DNA of 64,000 bases from the NCBI RefSeq assembly GCF_918797505.1, contig NC_092793.1, positions 74,025,912-74,089,911 of the forward strand, written 5' to 3'. Positions 12,321 to 24,567 of this stretch are shown in pieces (positions within the stretch are counted from its first letter, which is position 1; each line of letters opens with the position of its first letter). The DNA is from Bemisia tabaci (taxonomy: Eukaryota > Arthropoda > Insecta > Hemiptera > Aleyrodidae). The position numbers were made by a program, and so were the translations under genes. The notes under the pieces were generated by a model that was given only the letters and a program-made list of their open reading frames with translations, was not told the DNA's origin and made no database searches.

Positions 12321-12442
12321 GGAAGCATTTCTATCAAACGGAACTATGTGTATTAAGACATGAGCTCTGAGACCCATAAGAATGTGTGCATAACAGGGCT
12401 CACGCCATAATGCACATAGTTCCGTTTGATAGAAATACGTCC
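12321..12442. mobile_element. Family A2 hairpin MITE, copy 1 (122 bp, AATA duplication)
   Basis: Left arm GGAAGCATTTCTATCAAACG then GAACTATGTG. Right arm inverted, CACATAGTTCCGTTTGATAG then AAATACGTCC. AATA flanks both sides (12317-12320, 12443-12446). Almost fully palindromic, no coding potential. Confidence 0.8.
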
Positions 12443-12446
12443 AATA

Positions 12447-13525
12447 ATCGGAATCGGCCGACATGTTTTCCCGGCCGCGGCAAGGAGCATTCAGCAGCAT
12501 CATTCTCACTTTCCAATTAGCGCCCATTCATCCTTGACCTAATCGACACCTCCATTGGTTGCTAAGTAACTCACACGACGAATTTGTATACGGTGGAGTC
12601 AAATAAGGGCTGAATCCAGAGCTAATTGTACGTTTGAGTTTTTTGGGCTCATTTTATTCAAAAGATCAAGGAGAATCGAATGAACTAAAATTCGCCAAAA
12701 TTCTCCCAAAATTTGACTCTAAAACCCCCCAAGAACTAAAAATTGACCGGAAATATCATCGGATTTTATAGTAAAATGCGAATTATCTCAGAAACCACAC
12801 ATCTTAGCATGAAAAGTAATAGTACCGAAATTAAATGGCGCTAAATTTCACATTAGGAACCTCTGTAACCAGTCTCTACAGAGACTTGAATGGAGATCGT
12901 ATGTATTCGAATGTATTCGTAAATGGCAACACGGCAACCCTCGAGACATCTACCCAGCACGCTCGACATCGCTGCCCCGTTGTCTCGCACTTACCTGAAT
13001 CTGACCCTCGAAATTTCAACCGAGGATTAGGCAGCGCGCGAGTGCAATTTTTTTTATTTTTTCAAAAAAAGCTTTTACGGTTTACATTTCTAGATTTTCG
13101 GTGAAATTCCGAGCAAATTGGTGGTCATACAAAGGAAAATACGTGATTCTGCGGCATAATAAGATCAATACTCCTTCTGCTGAATTTGCAACTTGCTGAC
13201 GAAATCTCCATTTTATGTATACAAATCATAAGAAAAAGTTAGTTCATTGTAATCTGCTTTTTCCGCAGAATGTAAGTTTACTAAGAAAGTTAAAATTGAA
13301 GCAGATCTTAAATATTTTATCAAGTTTTTTTGGAACTCCAATAGGCCTGAGGGAAAAACCTTTCAGACATCATCGTATGGCGACCCCAGTATAGTTTTGC
13401 GGCGATTTTAGCGTCGCGCAATTTAAGGAAGGGAGCGTCGTCGAGTGCAGAGTCATCTTCAAAGTGTGATGCGCCTTCGATCGAGTCAGCGGCAATGTGC
13501 CTATATCCTTACTCGAGCAGTTATC
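12447..13525. other. Intergenic DNA, no gene seen
   Basis: No recognisable gene. The 89-aa plus-strand frame at 12835-13104 has no known motif. Confidence 0.5.
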
Positions 13526-13529
13526 GCAA

Positions 13530-13705
13530 GTAACTCTCGCATTGCGTTTGGTGCAATGCGAGAAATATTCATGCAGTCTTGTAGGCGCTAATGTGCGCCT
13601 GACGCCGACTGCACTGTTTGGCGCAATGCGTGAAGTATTCCAACAGCCTTGCAGGCGCTGATATGAATTTGACATCGACCGTGCCGCGTTTGGCGCGATT
13701 AATCG
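13530..13705. repeat. Dispersed tandem repeat (CTTGCAGGCGCTAATAT type)
   Basis: About 2.5 units of roughly 70 bp built on GGCGCAATGCGTGAAGTATT, CAGTCTTGTAGGCGCTAAT and GACGCCGACTGC. The same words recur at 27373-27549. An adjacent hairpin CTCGCATTG...CAATGCGAG lies at about 13536-13562. Minus-strand frames here (62-122 aa) only reflect the repeat. Confidence 0.7.
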
Positions 13706-14630
13706 AACTCGCGTTAGGATAATCGCGGCATCGAACAATTGGGCTTAAAAGGCCCATGTTGTATTTCGACGCCGTATTAGCATTCCAACGTTGCCTCGTT
13801 TCTCCCGATAAAAGTTTTTTTCTGAGAAAAGTAAGGAAAATTGTCTATGTTCATTTTTTTTTAGATTGAATGGACCATTAAACAAGGTGCGAATGTAAGC
13901 AATCTGATACATGATTCCTCACCAAAATTTCACGCAGAACACGATTCGCGCGACGAAAACTGAAATCAACTTCTAGCTAAGATATTAACATTTTTACCGT
14001 CTGTTGGTTACGGGAACTTTGAATCGCCCGGTCACAAGAAAAATGCAACCCGACGCGAGTGAAATGGCGCATTACAACGGCTTTAGCAGACAAGTCAATC
14101 GAGCATAGTTTCTTTCCCACACTGGGTTGTTCAAAGTGTGTACAGCTTGAGCTGAGCGTTTAAGATTGAGGTTGCCATATATTCATATTGGTGAGACTGT
14201 CATAGTGACGTTTGGCAGGCACTTTGACCCAAGTTTATTATTCTTTCCTCCATGAGTGGAAAGGTTAAATTATTTCATAAAAAACTTTACTACTACAGAT
14301 GGATGGTAATCCAGGGTTAGGATTTGGATCCCTCGAGTTCCACATCCTCGTTTCCTATTGGTTGTTCACACCGCGAGCCTGCAACCTGGGCTCGAAGGAT
14401 TGTGGATTTTTCCCCACTTTTGGTTAACTCATTTTTTTAATTTTTTATAAACGAGAAAGAAGCTAACCTTATAGCTTGAGATATTTACAAATAGTCTGCC
14501 GAAGAAGAAGACAAATTAAGATGGCTTTAAATAAATTACGTTGAGTATGGCAGGAAGCCTGCTTCTGCAACGTCGCAAAAAGATGTTATATTTGTAGCAT
14601 CAATCTGGGCACTATCGACCCCCAACAGTG
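13706..14630. other. Intergenic DNA, no gene seen
   Basis: No recognisable gene. Around 13780-13800 a short patch (AACGTTGCCTCGTTTCTCCC) faintly resembles a family B arm but is too short to call. Confidence 0.45.
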
Positions 14631-14636
14631 GTAATT

Positions 14637-14776
14637 CTTGAAAGTTGGCAACACTGTTTTTTCCTCCATTTAAATTTATGTAAAACAATCGATTCTTGGT
14701 ATGGCAGCTTCTCACCTAAAATCGATTGTTTTAGTGGATTTAAATGCAGGAAAAGCAGTGTTTCCAACTTGCAAAA
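14637..14776. mobile_element. 140-bp foldback with ~55-bp arms
   Basis: Left arm: AAGTTGGCAACACTG, TTTTCCTCCATTTAAAT, AAAACAATCGATT. Right arm inverted: AATCGATTGTTTTAGTGG, ATTTAAATGCAGGAAAAGC, AGTGTTTCCAACTTGCAA. Loop of about 25 bp. MITE-like. Target duplication not resolved. Confidence 0.6.
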
Positions 14777-15650
14777 TTCGCACTGATCTCCGTAGACGTT
14801 CAGAAAGAGCCGCGTCAAAATTAAGAACAACAACGCGTTAGAGCTTCCAGACCTTAAGATAACCTCACAATGTCACGATATTCACCGCGCGGATTTTTCG
14901 TGCTACCAAAGCACGCCGGAACGTCAAGCAAAAACGGAGGATTTGTCGAAAACAAAGTGTTTTAAAACACCATTAAACGGAAAACACTCGCAGGAATAAT
15001 ACCCGACACCCATAGTCTCGGTGCGCGCGAGACTGGAGGTAAGTTTGAACGCACCATTAACCACGTGTTTTATCGTAAACGTTTTCGTGTTTTCGAAAAA
15101 CGTTATCCTCTCCCATCAACATCGTCGGCACCTAAAAGTATAGAATTAGTAGAGGGAGTAAATCGAGGTAAGAGGCAAATCTTCCTGTCGTCGAACATTT
15201 TTTGAGCTCGAAGAATGTTATTTGATGCCCTTCAGAACAGAGACAATTTGCTGGTGTTCAACTGAGGCAGATACATTCAAATACTAGATGCATCAGAATC
15301 TATAATCAAAGTTCCCAGTTCCCCATCAGAATTCTTTGAGTGTTTTTATGAAGCGTTTTAATGACTGAATTTCAGAGAGGTATTACGTGTGTAAGACTCG
15401 CATGTGTGCTTCAGAAAAATATCGAAGTTTGAACTCAATTTTGTACGATCTGATGGAAACTATGCTTCGTTGTCTAAACGATGGGCAAAAGGAGGACGAT
15501 TCTCTCATCTTCGGAAGATGATTGAACGTGCTATATATTTTTAATGCGAATAACTGTCCGTTAGAAAATTGACTAAATGTTTATTGTATACCTACTTTTA
15601 CTGACTCGTACCTTGATGGATAAATAAAAAGGGCTTTCACCCTTGCGGTG
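14777..15650. other. Intergenic DNA, no gene seen
   Basis: Mixed composition, no gene or shared repeat recognised. Confidence 0.5.
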
Positions 15651-15654
15651 AAAA

Positions 15655-15850
15655 TTGAATAAAGACGAAGAAAAAGAAGATAGTAGAGGAAAAAGAGAAG
15701 AAAAAGAAGAAAGAAGAGGGAAAAGGGAAGAATAAGGGAGGATAGGAGAATAAATGGAGGTAAGAGAATAAGGGGAGAGGAGAGGGATCAGGAGGGGAGG
15801 AGGAAGGAGACGAAGAAGGAGGAGAAAGAGAAGAGAGAGGAGGTAATATA
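15655..15850. repeat. Purine-rich (GA) low-complexity tract
   Basis: About 200 bp of nearly pure A/G on the plus strand. It generates a spurious L/S/P-rich minus-strand frame (15573-15884). Confidence 0.85.
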
Positions 15851-16750
15851 GGACGTGAAAATAATGATGAATATCAATTTTCATTTCAGGATATATCGTT
15901 CACAAAAGTAATTAGCAATGATATCAATCATTACTTTACTGCCCTTCGCCAAAGTGGTTTCACTTTGCCGTCACTAGCTCTGATCCCTAGTTGCCACAAG
16001 CTCACTCTGTCACTGTATTTGTATCCCTGCTCTTTGATTTGGAGTGTCATTTAAAAGAACTGGCACCACCTGCTAACCTTTTTCAGTTTGTTTTGCAACG
16101 TGGAGTTATCTGGGCAGTGACATTTATCCATCCCACGCGCTAATACACCGATGCTCCGGTTATAATTAACCGTGGCTCAAAGAGAGAGTGATATTGCCGA
16201 AGCAGCTTTTAACGACGAGGGTTCGTGATCTGGTTTGAGTCGTTCCTACTCCCTTTTTACCGAGAAGGACGTCTGAGATAGCCGTGCGTTGTATGATGGC
16301 TTGTTCTCTTGTTGATATCCCAAGAATCAAGGGACCGAAGATTGTTCCGCAATCGCACGATTCCAAAATCACCAATAAATTCCTAGAGTATACCTACACG
16401 AAGACAGAATAGCCCTGAAGGATCCATTCCTAATTGGCTCAGTTAAGTTTGATTTTATGAACCTTTCAGAGACGGAAAAGAAGGACGGTTTTTGCCGGAC
16501 TTGAGATTTTTGAGCCGATAGGCGCAGTGCATGGAAAGGCCCCCCAAAGTGCACCTCCCCGAGGAAGGGGGCTTAAGGGTGAACTTTCTAAATATACTTT
16601 CCCTAGGGTGCTTAACTCGGTAAAATTTGAACCTCTTTTGAACACAATTCAAGGCGGCTTTAACCACGCATAATACGAGAAAAAAGGCCCATAAAAATGC
16701 TTACGTAAAAAAAAATCAAAAAGTGTAAGTTAAGGAAGAAAGAAACAGAA
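15851..16750. other. Intergenic DNA, no gene seen
   Basis: Three short overlapping minus-strand frames (60-70 aa) without motifs. No gene called. Confidence 0.45.
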
Positions 16751-16755
16751 TATAT

Positions 16756-17011
16756 GGATTGCATTTTGCAAAAAGGAACCAGGAGCGTTGCAATGTTGCT
16801 AAGATTGTGCAACTTCTTTTGTTTTGGAAGAAAAACCTGATTATCCATTAACAGTTTCTATTTTACTCGCTAAAAACCGTAAATTTAAGACAAAATTACA
16901 ATATAAATTTCACATTTTTTCATGGTTTCAGTAATTTTATTGCAAGGTATGAAAATGCAAAATCTTAGCATCATTGCAATTCTTCTGGTTTCTTTTTGCA
17001 AAATGCAATTC
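16756..17011. mobile_element. Family A MITE, copy 2 (256 bp, ATAT duplication)
   Basis: Ends GGATTGCATTTTGCAAAAAG + GAACCAG and inverted TTTTTGCAAAATGCAATTC. ATAT on both sides (16752-16755, 17012-17015). Subterminal GTTGCTAAGATTGTGCAACT is shared with the copies at 29372 and 42477. Confidence 0.85.
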
Positions 17012-17015
17012 ATAT

Positions 17016-17560
17016 GGTACTTATGGTACGACCCTTACGCGCCCATACGGTAAATCTGACTCTCATCCACAAAATAACTCCATTATAATCTCAGCGTTCA
17101 AAAATCGGAGCACATCTTGGCACCTTCGAATATCCCGATAATCCATTTCGGTATACATTTCATAACTCGGTGGCGGATCATCCGTGGATTTCGTCGAACA
17201 ATGGCCTCTCAGCTCCTGTCGACTGTTCGTGATAGTCGGGATATTTCGAGACAGCAACCCCGGTACAAGTCCCTCCTTCCCGATGGTAATTCTATTAATG
17301 GGTCATGCTTTTTAATTACGCACCTGGGATACCGAAACGGCCTATCGGGTTACTTCGGGCCGCGTCACTCCTCAGACGTCGGCTGAGGGCTCCCGAGAGC
17401 TTTCGGCCTGGAGTGTGAGAAAAGTTCTTCGGAAGGAGCCTTGGTAGATTTCAGAGCGGTAGCAGAGATGGACATCCTTGTAAATGATAATCTACTCAAG
17501 GATAAGATCCAGGGTATTCGGTAATGGATCAGTTGAATCTGTATGTCCTCTAAGACAGTA
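17016..17560. other. Intergenic DNA, no gene seen
   Basis: Moderately GC-rich. Overlapping 64- and 89-aa frames on opposite strands without motifs. Confidence 0.45.
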
Positions 17561-17565
17561 CTGTG

Positions 17566-17807
17566 CTGCTGTGCTAAGGAAAAACGCCGTATGAGCCTTC
17601 AGGCGTTGCCAAATTTCTCCCGGCAAATCTTCAATTTTCAGGGAAAATTTTTGAATATTTGTCCACCAATTTCTCAGATACTTTTGTTTGTGATTTGATC
17701 TAACACTTCTGAAAACTTCAAGGAAAAATATTCACAATTTTCAGTTTTATCGAAATAAATTTGGCAACTCTCGAATGTTCATACGGCTTTCTTTCTTAGC
17801 ACGGCAG
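17566..17807. mobile_element. Family B foldback MITE, copy 3 (TGTG duplication)
   Basis: Left CTGCTGTGCTAAGGAAAAAC, GCCGTATGAGCCTTCAGGCG, TTGCCAAATTTCTC. Right inverted TTTGGCAACTCTCGAATGTT, CATACGGC, CTTAGCACGGCAG. TGTG precedes and follows (17562-17565, 17808-17811). One of the best preserved copies. Confidence 0.85.
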
Positions 17808-18480
17808 TGTGAGAAGCACACGCAGGAGCAGTAAGCGGGATTACTCCCCCTCATTCTTCTTGAAAATGTAAAATCCAAAAAGAAAACAATCCTATTATTT
17901 AATATTAGATGTATCGAGCAAGGTACAAAGAGAGCATACTGCTTAATCTGACATCAACCTGAAAAAAGCTAGTTTCAAGCTCAAATTTTTTCTCCAAAAA
18001 GGAAACAAGATGGGGTGATACAACTGACCTGACAGACATAGGTGAAAGACATCTCACAAATGAGGGTGGTGGGGGTAAAATTGGTCATCATCACGGACGA
18101 TATTTATGCAAGAATGTCATTTTTCCTAGACATTGATGTTGTAAACATTATTTTAGGAGGAGGATGGATTGAACATTTCTTAAATTCGACGAAAAATTAC
18201 CAAAGTTCTCTTGAAAAAATCCGTTACCGACGAAGGGGCGAGGGGAGGGTCTGGTCTCTTTTCCAGCTAATGGCGCCTTTGACGACAAAATTTGATTTCC
18301 TAAAACTTTATTACTGTAGGATTTTGTCAGCGCACAAACAATTCAACAATTTAAGAAATAGGAAAAAAGCAATGCGACATGACTCACAATTTGCCCCACT
18401 GTGAAAGCTTGGGTGATTAATGCCATAGAAGCAAACTTTTATTCAATCCCATTCAATCCTAACGTTTTTCCGAAAAAACC
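17808..18480. other. Intergenic DNA with a 120-aa orphan frame
   Basis: The plus-strand frame 18042-18404 (120 aa) has no recognisable domain or splice context and is probably chance. No other feature seen. Confidence 0.4.
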
Positions 18481-18483
18481 GTG

Positions 18484-19182
18484 GTATGTTCAAGGAAGTG
18501 ACCACGCATGAGCTTCAGACCACTTTAACTAATTACTACCCCTACTAGCTAAGCGCAAATCTACCCCATCAAGAAAAAATGGCATTTAAACATTCCAATG
18601 CCTTCAAATTCCTAAAATTATATACATATTTTGGTGAAAAGTTTTGAATATTTTCATTTGGAAGTTTTAGATACGATTGATTAAATCGCTAACAAAATTT
18701 CCCGGAATATTCCAAGAAAAAAATACTCAAGTTTTCTAAACAGGGTCCGTAAGAAAACCAAAGGCTACTTAAAGGGAATCCGAGGTTGCCTTACGGGGTC
18801 TTACGAGGGAAAAATGGGGTTTAGGTCTAACTCTATTTTCCCCCTGCGGAAGCCTCCCACTTTAAAAAAAAATTATTTCTCAGGAATAATATTTCCCAAT
18901 TTTGAAAGCTATTTTTCAGGTTCTCTTTGTTATTTTGTGAAAAATGGAAGGAGAGGTGTCGTTCAAGCACTACTTAATTCAAAAGGAGGATGAGAGGCTG
19001 TTTGACGGGGAGGGAGGTCTCTAAAAGTCGGCTAAAATTCCTGATGTAATACTAAAACGGGCCGAAATTGCTGACACATTATGTCGAAACATTATTCAAG
19101 GAAAAATGTTTCCGGAGATTTTATACTTCAACAGTAGAGATTTAGCAACGTCTGAACGTTCATACGACGTTATTCCTACGCA
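18484..19182. mobile_element. Family B relic, split copy
   Basis: The stretch 18630-18740 resembles the family B interior (GAAAAGTTTTGAATATTTTC, ATTCCAAGAAAAAAATACTC). The stretch 19080-19182 has the interior tail (CAAGGAAAAATG) and right arm (TTTAGCAACGTCTGAACGTT, CATACGACG, ATTCCTACGC). About 300 bp of unrelated DNA lies between, suggesting an old copy split by an insertion. The left tip is too decayed to place firmly. Confidence 0.45.
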
Positions 19183-19735
19183 ATGCACGGGAATCCGACC
19201 CCGGTCTCCGTTCGACCGATCTCTCATTTGTTTTTGACGTTATTATCGCGGCGCGGGTCCCACCCTCGGTGCATCACGTCGTTAGGCGTCCGCGCTAAGC
19301 GTCATAAAAGCGTCGTTGGTGACTCTTGGAGTGGTTTTTGCACCCCCGGCCACAGCTTGGCCGACCCCTAATGGCCCCATCCCCGGCCCAGCCCGGCCTG
19401 CCCCTCTAAACATCGACAAACACTTGATATTATTTTAATAACCCAAAAAACTCTCCGGGGTCTGTTTATTTTTCCTCGTATTTTCCTCTCTCTTCGTCTG
19501 CGTTTCCAGTAAGTGAGAGCCGTCGCCGACACAGGTGCTTTGACTCAACGCGGGTCGCTCTTCCAACCCTCCACTCCCATCATCACTCACCACCATCCCC
19601 CTTGATGTCGTCTTTCTTCCTGCCGCACGTTATATTTAACCTGCCGCTCAGTCTCCTTCGGTCACCGGGAAGCCAAAGGACTTTGGTCTGTTTTAGAGCA
19701 CTGGTGGTGCAATAATTTCGGATCACCCTGCTTTT
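19183..19735. other. GC/CT-rich intergenic DNA, no gene seen
   Basis: Pyrimidine-biased with short chance frames. No gene recognised. Confidence 0.45.
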
Positions 19736-19795
19736 TTTTTATTTATTTCATTATTTCTTTCTTTCTTTCCTTCCTTCCTTCCTCCCTTTGCCCAC
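19736..19795. repeat. Pyrimidine microsatellite (CTTT/CTTCC)
   Basis: Poly(T) followed by TTCTTTCTTTC and CCTTCCTTCCTTCC repeats. Confidence 0.9.
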
Positions 19796-22355
19796 TTTAT
19801 AAAGAAATCTGAAAACGTTTTTTCCCCTGCCCCTTACCCTCTCTTAAAAATTTACTTCTGAATACTCATCCTGTAAAACTTCTTGAATTTATGCGCTCCA
19901 CTAAACTTAAAATTTAACCTTTCCCCTTAACCATTTTGTATTTTCACTGATGTAACCTTGATTTCCATGTAAACACACAGAGGTGTAAATGGCCTTAGGC
20001 GCGATCAGCATAGGTTTATTTAGAAAACAGGGTTCAAGTGGAAATAGAGATATGCCCTTAAAGTCAGAGGGGCACCAATATGAACGGAGGCTCGGTAATG
20101 GTAACTGATTTCTTCCGTTTGCAGTATTTAGCCAATTTATTGATTAGAAACAATTATCAAGACATTAAATCATTTAATAAATACATTTCATTGGTCTCTC
20201 AGCCTTTCAGCCTCTGGAACCACCCTCAGAGGCTTCAAAGGTACTCCATAAAGTGCCAAAGATGTCTGGTGGCAGTAGGAGCCGAAATATATTAAGGTCA
20301 ATAAAGGATATAACGTTTTCGAAATGGTTTGTGATCTAACAGCTTTGGCTGTTTTCCAAAAGTTTCATCACCTAATTGAATCGGGATGTGCGAATATCGC
20401 TAATGTCCATTTTTCCAGTCTTGAGTTTTTTGAGTTCATATTACTTTTCGGAGTTCGTTGCTACCGCGAAAGTGGCGTTAAAACTCGTCTTCGGGTTTTC
20501 TTGATTCCAAGACGAGTCATTCCATCACTTTCATGGTTGTATCAACTCTTTAAAGGTATCATGAACTAAAACTGCATGACTGCAAAAATGGACATTTGCG
20601 GTTTTCGCACATCCTTATTTAATTCTGATCAATGCATTCTATTTTTCCCCTTAAGTTGTTTCGTTTCCAAATTGACTGATTCAATTTTGTAGTAGATGTT
20701 GATGTCTAACCGAGGCTTCACGGTCCCACTGGAGAGATCGGATAGGATCTGGTCCTCTTCAAAGAATTTTATGAGCCTTAAAATCGAAGGTCTCTCGAAT
20801 CCCGAGTCAGCGGAATTTCATGTGCACCCTGGTGATGAGAACAAAGCTCCGACCTTTCACACACATAGAGAGACCGAGGACTTCGCACTTGGAAGATCGT
20901 AAAAAATTAAAGGAGGTTACGATTTCGGTCTTCTTCGTCCATTATTTTTACTCCTCTTAATTTGACATTTATCGACACTATTTCAGGCGCGTTCGAGATG
21001 ATTCTTGAGTATCGTGAGAGCATCCACAAGACTTAACTGTGGCAACCTCATCACACCTTCCAATTCCTCTTTTCTCCTACCCATCTGCGCCCAAAAATTG
21101 GACTTAAACGACATAATCGTGTACAACTTCATCCTCAGAACCAGATTCTCTCATCGCGCGCGATGAACTATAAAAGTACAGTTTTCGAGAATCGATAAAT
21201 TTTCAATTTTACAAAGTTCACGAGTGAGTATATTAAATTTTGTCCTCGTTTCTTACACCACATTCAAGACTTTTACGCCCTATAAAATAATGTTTTATCC
21301 ATAGTTTTTGATTGAAACTACTGAGATCGATGAAAGTCTAAGTAATCCCTTGAAGCACCTCATTTTTTTTGACCGTTCAAAGAGGCAAACTTTCTGTCAT
21401 TTGGAAAATTGAACGAATTCAAATCATATAAAGTACTAGCTCCATTTCGACATGAGTTCTTATGGGTCAAAGGGTCCGGGTTTAAATAAAGGCTGTTCCT
21501 TTAAAATTTATTTGTCTCATCGGACTTGAAAATTTTAACTGAGAACACTCAAAAACTACCCCTTGGAGGCGGAATTTGCTGGTTATATTATTATATACAC
21601 ATGTGGCCAAAAAAGTTCTCTATCCTAGTCGATCGATTTTTGCTAACGCTCAAGAACAACGACCTAAACATTTCGGAGATATTTGTTTTATCAAATTCGG
21701 TTAAATTTTACCACAAGTGGCACTTGAACAGCACACTGATGCCTTCAAGGTGTTTTTAAAATATTTCAAGAAAACGTTTCACAGATGTTTTTCTAATCGG
21801 GAAAATATTGACTTTTTAAAGATAATAATGAGACGTTCAAATCGGTACGTTATAGTAACACTTTTGCGCTTTCAATGTTTTAAAACCACTTTTAGATCAT
21901 CATAAACAGTCATAAAAAATTTCATGATTACATCTTTATAATTTAAGTAAATAAATGCATATTTTATTTTACATTTGAAAGGTGGGGTTTTTAAAAACGA
22001 TTTAAAATATTTCAATTTCTCATTCAAAAAACCAAACTTGAAATTTTCTTTTCAAAAACTGAAAAAGGCTTACTGAAACACAGAAGAATTGTATTCTAAA
22101 ATTGTTTAAAATTCGTTGTAATTACTCTCTAAAAAATTTAGCTTGAAATATTAAAATACAACGATTTATCAAGAACAAAGTTTTTTATTGGTGAGCTGTG
22201 CAGGGACTGACAATTTGAAGTCAACATTTAGTACAGTGGCTCTTTTCATTCCGTATTTGTTTGCTCTAAGTTGCAACGATCAGTTGAGGGTGGAATTATG
22301 CGAAACAGGGGCCCCTTCTCCACTCTTCTCTACCTTGAGTTTAAAAGCTGAACGG
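19796..22355. other. AT-rich intergenic DNA, no gene seen
   Basis: About 2.5 kb with only short frames (62-81 aa) that lack motifs. No shared repeat recognised. Confidence 0.5.
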
Positions 22356-22363
22356 GTAGGAGG

Positions 22364-22527
22364 CAGTGGCGTGGCGTGAATTGCGATATATCGATCGTTA
22401 TGCCATTTAAACCTATGAAAAAAGATCGATTATCAGGGTGTTCGCAGCGAACACTTCAGTAATCGATTCTTTACCATAGCTTTAAATGGCGAGATATCGA
22501 TAATCGATTATTCACGCCACGCCACTG
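22364..22527. mobile_element. hAT-like palindromic MITE, copy 1 (8-bp duplication GTAGGAGG)
   Basis: A 164-bp near-palindrome. Ends are CAGTGGCGTGGCGTGAATT and its exact inverse, ending CGCCACGCCACTG. Subterminal ATATCGAT words and a central GTGTTCGCAGCGAACAC. GTAGGAGG flanks both ends (22356-22363, 22528-22535). The CAGTGGCG tip plus 8-bp duplication fits the hAT superfamily. Confidence 0.9.
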
Positions 22528-22535
22528 GTAGGAGG

Positions 22536-24335
22536 TCACGTTTTCTGACTAAGTGTTCGACTGGAGTACTTTCGTGCACTCCCACGGACAAATCCGATCA
22601 GGTTTTTTTCTTTTTTCTTTTTTTATTATTATTATTATTTTTTTATCGTATCTGTAATGCAAGTCACGGTTGTCACTTGTATCGAGAAAAACAGCGCTTT
22701 GACATTTCAAGCATACGTTGCTGATGAATTTTACTATAAAATTAGACAATCTTGAGAGGTAACTGAAAAACGTCAGTAGCAAAAAAAGTAATTATCCTGA
22801 AAATACGATTTTCCACTTTTTATTTCTCCATCGCTCTCGTTTCGCTCATGTTGCACAGATTTTTGAAGGCTTAATTCTGTAATACAGCTGTCTCTACTAC
22901 TTCTAGTGCATATTATCCTTTCAAAAAAAGTTGAAAAAAAACTCGGTAGTTAAAATGACGCACTTGAAGCTATATGAAGACGTAGTGAATCAAAATTATT
23001 GGAAACTTTGGTCAAAGTCTTAATACACATTTTTTTTTTTTTTCTTTTTTTTCTTTTTTTTTTACTTTTTACTTTATAGTCCTAAGTAAAAGTATGTAGT
23101 TGCAACGTTTGAAAGGTTTGAGCCGAGTACCACAACGAGAGAGGCCTCAAATAAGTATGATATATTCTGCACAGACCCACTTTATATCTGGAGAGGAAGA
23201 ACAATAATTTGTCCACTGTTTGTAATCCGCGTTGCTTTCAGAATAAAGGCTGAGGTGGCTCTCAACGTCCATTTCAATACGGGGTATATTAGATCCCAAT
23301 ATTTTCCACGGTCGCACACAAAGATAAGTAGCGAGTAGCCCTTGGAAAAGGACCGTGATGCATTCGCTGTGCTACAGCTTAAACAGCAATAAAAGCAGCT
23401 TTGAAAAAAGTATTACAGCACATGCTCTCGGGAAATAAAGAAATTAAAAAACGGTGTTCGTCCTCTAAGAAGAACCGCAATTTACGTCCAAGAAAATCCG
23501 CTCAGATTCTGCGAATTTTTCTCGTCTCACGATCAGCTTTACTGTGTGTTACAAGGCCATGTTGTAAGATTATCTCGCTCGAAGAGTTCTATTTTTTCCA
23601 CCGTTACGTCTATGTGGTAAAAAGAAACATTATTCCCTCTTGTACCTTGGTGGCATTAAAAACACAGTAGGAAAAGGGCCTTCGATGTGAATGAGAGAGA
23701 GAAAAAGCCCAAAAATCTTCACAAGCAAATGATCTTTTTTGACTCAGGGTGTTAGCTGCAAATTTTTCTTCTGCGCGAAGTATATTTTTGATATTTCTAT
23801 GTGTGCCCGTTAACGGCGAATGTAAAGGAAATGTAAAGTTTTCATACGCGAATTTTCACGGCGAGCTATTTTTATATTCAGAGATGGTGACACATCTAAC
23901 TTGGCGATCAACAACAAAGGACAAAGGTGCCGAGTTACGCGTACATGAATACGTTTTTAGTGGGGTTTAAAGTACCTCTTTATTAATTTTAAAGACTCCT
24001 CTCAAAATTTTCATGATTTTTTTAAAATTTATCTAAAATGTATTATTTTTGATTTTTTACACTAAAACATTTTTAAAAATGGGATTTCAATAACAACTTA
24101 AAATAGTTTTCCTTTCTTTTTCATTACGTAAAAGATGGTTTACCAGAACGTACAATGTCCAAGTTGTTCTCTGAAATTACTTACATTTTTCATTTCCTAA
24201 ATTATCCCCAAATATTTCCCAAAAATGTTTTCCTCAAATATCAAATTGACAAATTTATGAGACAAAATCGTTTTTTAGTTTTGCTATCAGAGCTGTATCG
24301 TGGTTTTTATGTACCAATGCACTATTTTCCTCCGT
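22536..24335. other. AT-rich intergenic DNA with T-rich microsatellites
   Basis: Includes a (TTA)n run near 22620-22640 and a poly(T) tract at about 23027-23065. Frames of 73-89 aa lack motifs. No gene called. Confidence 0.5.
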
Positions 24336-24339
24336 CGTG

Positions 24340-24567
24340 GACCGGAAAAAAAACACATTGGATCTGCAGTCCAGAATCTAGAAAACGTTGACAAAAAAAA
24401 GGACTCTTGATTCAATCAGACTTAAGCCTAAATCAGAAGGAAATCCGCTCAAATTAAGAGGCTTGGTTCTTGATTTAAGCTTAAATCTGATTGAATCAAG
24501 AGTCCTTTTTCTTGTCGATGTTTTTAAGAGTCTGGACTCTAGATCAAATGTGGATTTTTTTCCAGCG
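24340..24567. mobile_element. CACTG-tipped MITE (family D, copy 2)
   Basis: Same structure as 659-890: ACTCTTGATTCAATCAGA and inverse TCTGATTGAATCAAGAGTCC inner arms, with GTTTTTAAGAGTCTGGACTC and TAGATC outer arms. Tips have decayed (GACCGGAAAA at left, TTTTCCAGCG at right). The dinucleotide TG lies outside both ends, where TA would be expected. Confidence 0.7.

Noticed and set aside
18042..18404. 120-aa plus-strand frame
   Set aside because: No recognisable motif, AT-rich flanks, and no homologous copy or splice evidence in the window.
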